A DNA stretch of 6,828 nucleotides. Source: an uncultured Oscillospiraceae bacterium. GTDB lineage: Bacteria; Bacillota; Clostridia; Oscillospirales; Oscillospiraceae. Shown here one piece after another: positions 5,032-6,828 of the stretch (the stretch's first letter is position 1; each line of letters begins with the position of its first letter). The position numbers were made by a program, and so were the translations under genes. The DNA lies in assembly GCA_944385455.1 (NCBI GenBank), contig CALWXI010000067.1:1-6828 (forward strand). Reading direction: 5' to 3'. Below the pieces are notes generated by a model that saw nothing but the letters and a program-made list of their open reading frames with translations, made no database searches and was not told the DNA's origin.

Positions 5032-5121
5032 CGGCCCTTTGGCCGTGTTCCGGCGGTATATTGGGGGCACCACCTTGTATCGCCTTATAAAACTGTGCTG
5101 TGACGACGAAAGGAGAATTTT
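5032..5121 (+). other. thiE-thiD intergenic spacer
   Basis: This 90-nt gap is the only sizeable break in an otherwise tight operon. It opens with a small hairpin (ACGGCC 5031-5036 with GGCCGT 5041-5046) without a U-tract, more likely an mRNA-processing or stability feature than a terminator. A TATAAA at 5086-5091 lacks a convincing -35 box. The thiD binding site AAAGGAGA is at 5109-5116. Confidence 0.5.
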
Positions 5122-5919
5122 ATGAAAACAGCATTGACCATTGCTGGGACCGATCCCAGCGGAGGCGCCGGAATCCAGGCCGATATCAAGACCATGACCG
5201 CCAACGGCGTTTTCGCCACCTGTGCGGTCACGGCTCTGGTGGCCCAGAATACCACCGGCGTCAGGAGCATCGTGGAGTGCACGCCCGAATTCCTGGAAGA
5301 GGAGCTGGACTGCGTGTTCACCGACATCTTCCCGGACGCGGTCAAGACCGGTATGGTGGCCAGCATTCCGCTCATCAACGTGATCGCGGACAAGCTGCGG
5401 CAGTACGGGGCCGGAAATCTGGTAGTGGACCCGGTGATGGTGGCCACCTCCGGAGACCGGCTGATCTCCGAGGACGCCATCGACGCCCTGAAGGAGCGGC
5501 TGCTGCCCCTGGCCACGGTCCTCACTCCCAACATCCCCGAGGCGGAGATCCTCTCCGGCATGACCATTACCGACGCCGCCGGCATGGAGGCTGCCGCCCG
5601 GGCCATCAGCGAGCGGTACGGCTGCGCCGTGCTCTGCAAGGGGGGCCATCAGATCAACGACGCGGATGACCTCCTCTGGCGTGACGGCGGGGGCAAGTGG
5701 TTCCGGGGCCGGCGGATCGACAATCCCAATACCCACGGCACCGGCTGCACCCTCTCCAGCGCCATTGCCTCCAACCTGGCCAAGGGCTATGATCTGGACA
5801 CCGCCGTGGAGCGGGCCAAGGCCTATATCTCCGGCGCGCTGGGCGCCATGCTGGATCTGGGCCGCGGCCGGGGACCCATGAACCACATGTTCGGGCTGAG
5901 AGGGGAGTTCGTGGAATGA
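5122..5919 (+). CDS. thiD: Hydroxymethylpyrimidine/phosphomethylpyrimidine kinase
   Basis: ThiD phosphorylates 4-amino-5-hydroxymethyl-2-methylpyrimidine (HMP) and then HMP-P, giving the HMP-PP that ThiE consumes. The 265-residue ribokinase-fold protein shows LTIAGTDPSGGAGIQADIK (5-23), FATCAVTALVAQNT (31-44), AVKTGM (73-78), VVDPVMVATSG (101-111), LTPNIPEAEIL (134-144), VLCKGGH (170-176) and NTHGTGCTLSSAIA (203-216). Cys209 with the GTGC turn marks the anion hole and catalytic site. Length and motifs are those of the bifunctional enzyme rather than pyridoxal kinase, and thiE, tenA and the riboswitch support the HMP role. ATG follows AAAGGAGA. Its TGA stop overlaps the next start as ATGA (5916-5919), implying translational coupling. 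Confidence 0.97.
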   Translation: MKTALTIAGTDPSGGAGIQADIKTMTANGVFATCAVTALVAQNTTGVRSIVECTPEFLEEELDCVFTDIFPDAVKTGMVASIPLINVIADKLRQYGAGNLVVDPVMVATSGDRLISEDAIDALKERLLPLATVLTPNIPEAEILSGMTITDAAGMEAAARAISERYGCAVLCKGGHQINDADDLLWRDGGGKWFRGRRIDNPNTHGTGCTLSSAIASNLAKGYDLDTAVERAKAYISGALGAMLDLGRGRGPMNHMFGLRGEFVE

Positions 5920-6527
5920 TCACGTCCGTCATCACTGCGGCGTTTGCCGTGGCATATCTGGCAGTGACGGTGTGGCTGTGCCGGGGGATCCGGCTGGATG
6001 CCCGGGCGCTGAGCCTGGGGGGCGTGGTGTGCGCGCTGACGCTGGTGCTGGCCACCATCCGCATTCCCCTACCCACGGGATCCAACATCACCTGCGGGTC
6101 CTGGATTCCCCTGATGCTGCTGGCGCTGATCTATGATTACCGTCTGTCCATGCTGACGGGCTGGGTGTGCGGCATCCTGGCCATGGTCCTGATCCCCGGA
6201 TGGCAGGCGGTCCACTGGGCCCAGGTCTTTGTGCAGCAGCTGGTGTGCTTTTCCTGTTTGGGCTATGCCGGCGTCTTCGGCGCGGAGAAGCGGCGGAGGG
6301 CCGTGTGCGGCATGGCCCTGGCCGTGGCGATCCGCTGCGCGGGCCATGTGCTCAGCGGCGTGATCTTCTATTCCCAGAACGCCTGGGACGGCTGGGGGGC
6401 CTGGGGCTACAGCCTGGCGTTCAACTCCTCCCGGCTCATCGAGGGCGTTTTGAGCATTCTGATCGTATCGGTGCTGCCGCTGGGAGTCCTGCGGCGGACC
6501 ATGGTAAAACAAGGAGGAACGGTATGA
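5916..6527 (+). CDS. thiT: ThiT-family ECF transporter S component (thiamin or related pyrimidine uptake)
   Basis: This 203-residue integral membrane protein resembles ThiT, the thiamin-binding S component of ECF transporters. Hydrophobic segments lie at about 5-22, 33-50, 62-78, 80-95, 104-122, 130-151 and 175-192. The best signature is GHVLSGVIFY (143-152) followed by WGYSLAFNSS (163-172). His144, Gly148, Tyr165 and Asn170 keep the spacing I recall for the thiamin-binding residues His125, Gly129, Tyr146 and Asn151 of Lactococcus ThiT. The acidic residue (Glu84 there) appears to be Gln107 or Gln108 in VFVQQLVCF, which could alter substrate preference. The start overlaps the thiD stop (ATGA) and follows GGGGAG. 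Its own stop overlaps the tenA start. The ECF energizing module is not in the window. Confidence 0.88.
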   Translation: MITSVITAAFAVAYLAVTVWLCRGIRLDARALSLGGVVCALTLVLATIRIPLPTGSNITCGSWIPLMLLALIYDYRLSMLTGWVCGILAMVLIPGWQAVHWAQVFVQQLVCFSCLGYAGVFGAEKRRRAVCGMALAVAIRCAGHVLSGVIFYSQNAWDGWGAWGYSLAFNSSRLIEGVLSILIVSVLPLGVLRRTMVKQGGTV

Positions 6528-6828
6528 GCACGGTAGAGCGGCTTTTGAAGGCCACGGAGGACATCTGGGCGGGCTATCACGAAAAGCCCTTTGTCCGGGG
6601 ACTCAAGGACGGGACGCTGGACGTGAAGAAATTCCGGCGGTACATCATCCAGGACTACTGGTATCTCATGGACTACACCAAGGTGTTCGCCGTGGGTGTG
6701 TCCAAGAGCAACAGCGTGGAGGTCATGAAGCTCTTCGCCAAGTACATCCAGGCCATCCTGGACGGCGAGGTGAATGTCCACAACGGCTACATGGGGTTGT
6801 TCGGCATCACCCAGGAGGAGCTGGACCA
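6524..6828 (+). CDS. tenA: TenA-family aminopyrimidine aminohydrolase (3' end outside the window)
   Basis: TenA (thiaminase II) hydrolyses 4-amino-5-aminomethyl-2-methylpyrimidine, a breakdown product of thiamin, to HMP, which ThiD then phosphorylates. Only the first 101 codons are visible of a protein usually near 220 residues. They show the family N-terminus: HEKPFVRGLKDGTL (19-32), KFRRYIIQDYWYLMDY (36-51) and the following helix TKVFAVGVSKS. Asp44 matches the conserved pyrimidine-contacting aspartate of TenA. The catalytic cysteine and the C-terminal glutamate would lie beyond the window edge, so activity cannot be judged. ATG at 6524 overlaps the thiT stop (ATGA) and follows AAGGAGG (6511-6517). 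The reading frame runs off the end without a stop. Confidence 0.93.
   Translation, partial: MSTVERLLKATEDIWAGYHEKPFVRGLKDGTLDVKKFRRYIIQDYWYLMDYTKVFAVGVSKSNSVEVMKLFAKYIQAILDGEVNVHNGYMGLFGITQEELD

Noticed and set aside
5031..5046. Hairpin after thiE as a terminator
   Set aside because: The stem is only 6 bp and is followed by GTTCCGG rather than a U-tract, and thiD continues the same pathway downstream.
5061..5091. Possible internal promoter before thiD (TATAAA at 5086-5091)
   Set aside because: The best -35 candidates (TTGGGG, 19-20 nt upstream) are poor in sequence or spacing.
4285..5886. A 533-residue minus-strand open frame opposite thiE and thiD
   Set aside because: It lies antisense to two well-supported genes in high-GC DNA, runs through the riboswitch, is His/Gly/Arg-rich with no recognisable motif, and has no ribosome binding site.
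1..6828. CRISPR arrays, insertion sequences, tRNA or rRNA genes, phage or toxin-antitoxin modules
   Set aside because: No regularly spaced direct repeats, transposase motifs, tRNA-like cloverleaves or such protein families were seen; the window is core metabolic and housekeeping DNA.

Overview
The window is GC-rich DNA that reads as a spore-forming member of the Clostridia. The grounds are strong AGGAGG-type ribosome binding sites before most genes, a SpoIIP sporulation hydrolase, a zinc-ribbon form of S18 next to rpsF and ssb, ECF-type vitamin transporter S components, and thiamin genes under TPP riboswitches. The high GC suggests an Oscillospiraceae-type gut anaerobe (Flavonifractor/Lawsonibacter-like); that placement is inference, not shown by any marker here.

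Layout: (1) 36-1070, plus strand: the housekeeping operon rpsF-ssb-rpsR, closed by a 36-bp perfect palindrome that probably terminates transcription from both sides. (2) 1145-2302, minus: spoIIP, convergent with rpsR, with a possible sigma-E-like promoter squeezed between it and the thiM terminator. (3) 2394-3739, minus: thiW-thiM, a thiazole uptake S component and hydroxyethylthiazole kinase. (4) 3740-4380: a gene-free control region of about 640 bp. It holds two back-to-back sigma-A promoters whose -35 boxes are only 8 bp apart. Each promoter drives its own TPP riboswitch plus intrinsic terminator, one leftward into thiW-thiM and one rightward into thiE. The leftward leader also carries an extra structured element resembling the 5' half of a TPP aptamer with a different 3' half. 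(5) 4381-6828, plus: thiE, thiD, a ThiT-like S component and the 5' part of tenA, the last three tightly coupled by ATGA overlaps.

Together the thiamin genes form a salvage module. ThiW should import the thiazole, ThiM phosphorylates it, ThiD phosphorylates the pyrimidine (HMP) to HMP-PP, and ThiE joins the two into thiamin phosphate. The ThiT-like protein imports thiamin or a related pyrimidine, and TenA recovers pyrimidine from damaged thiamin. No de novo genes (thiC, thiG, thiS, thiH), no thiamin-phosphate kinase and no ECF energizing module (EcfA/A'/T) are present in the window.

The observation most worth follow-up is the TPP-aptamer-like element at about 3782-3893 (minus), downstream of a complete riboswitch and its terminator. 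It keeps the pyrimidine-binding half but not the usual pyrophosphate-sensor arm.
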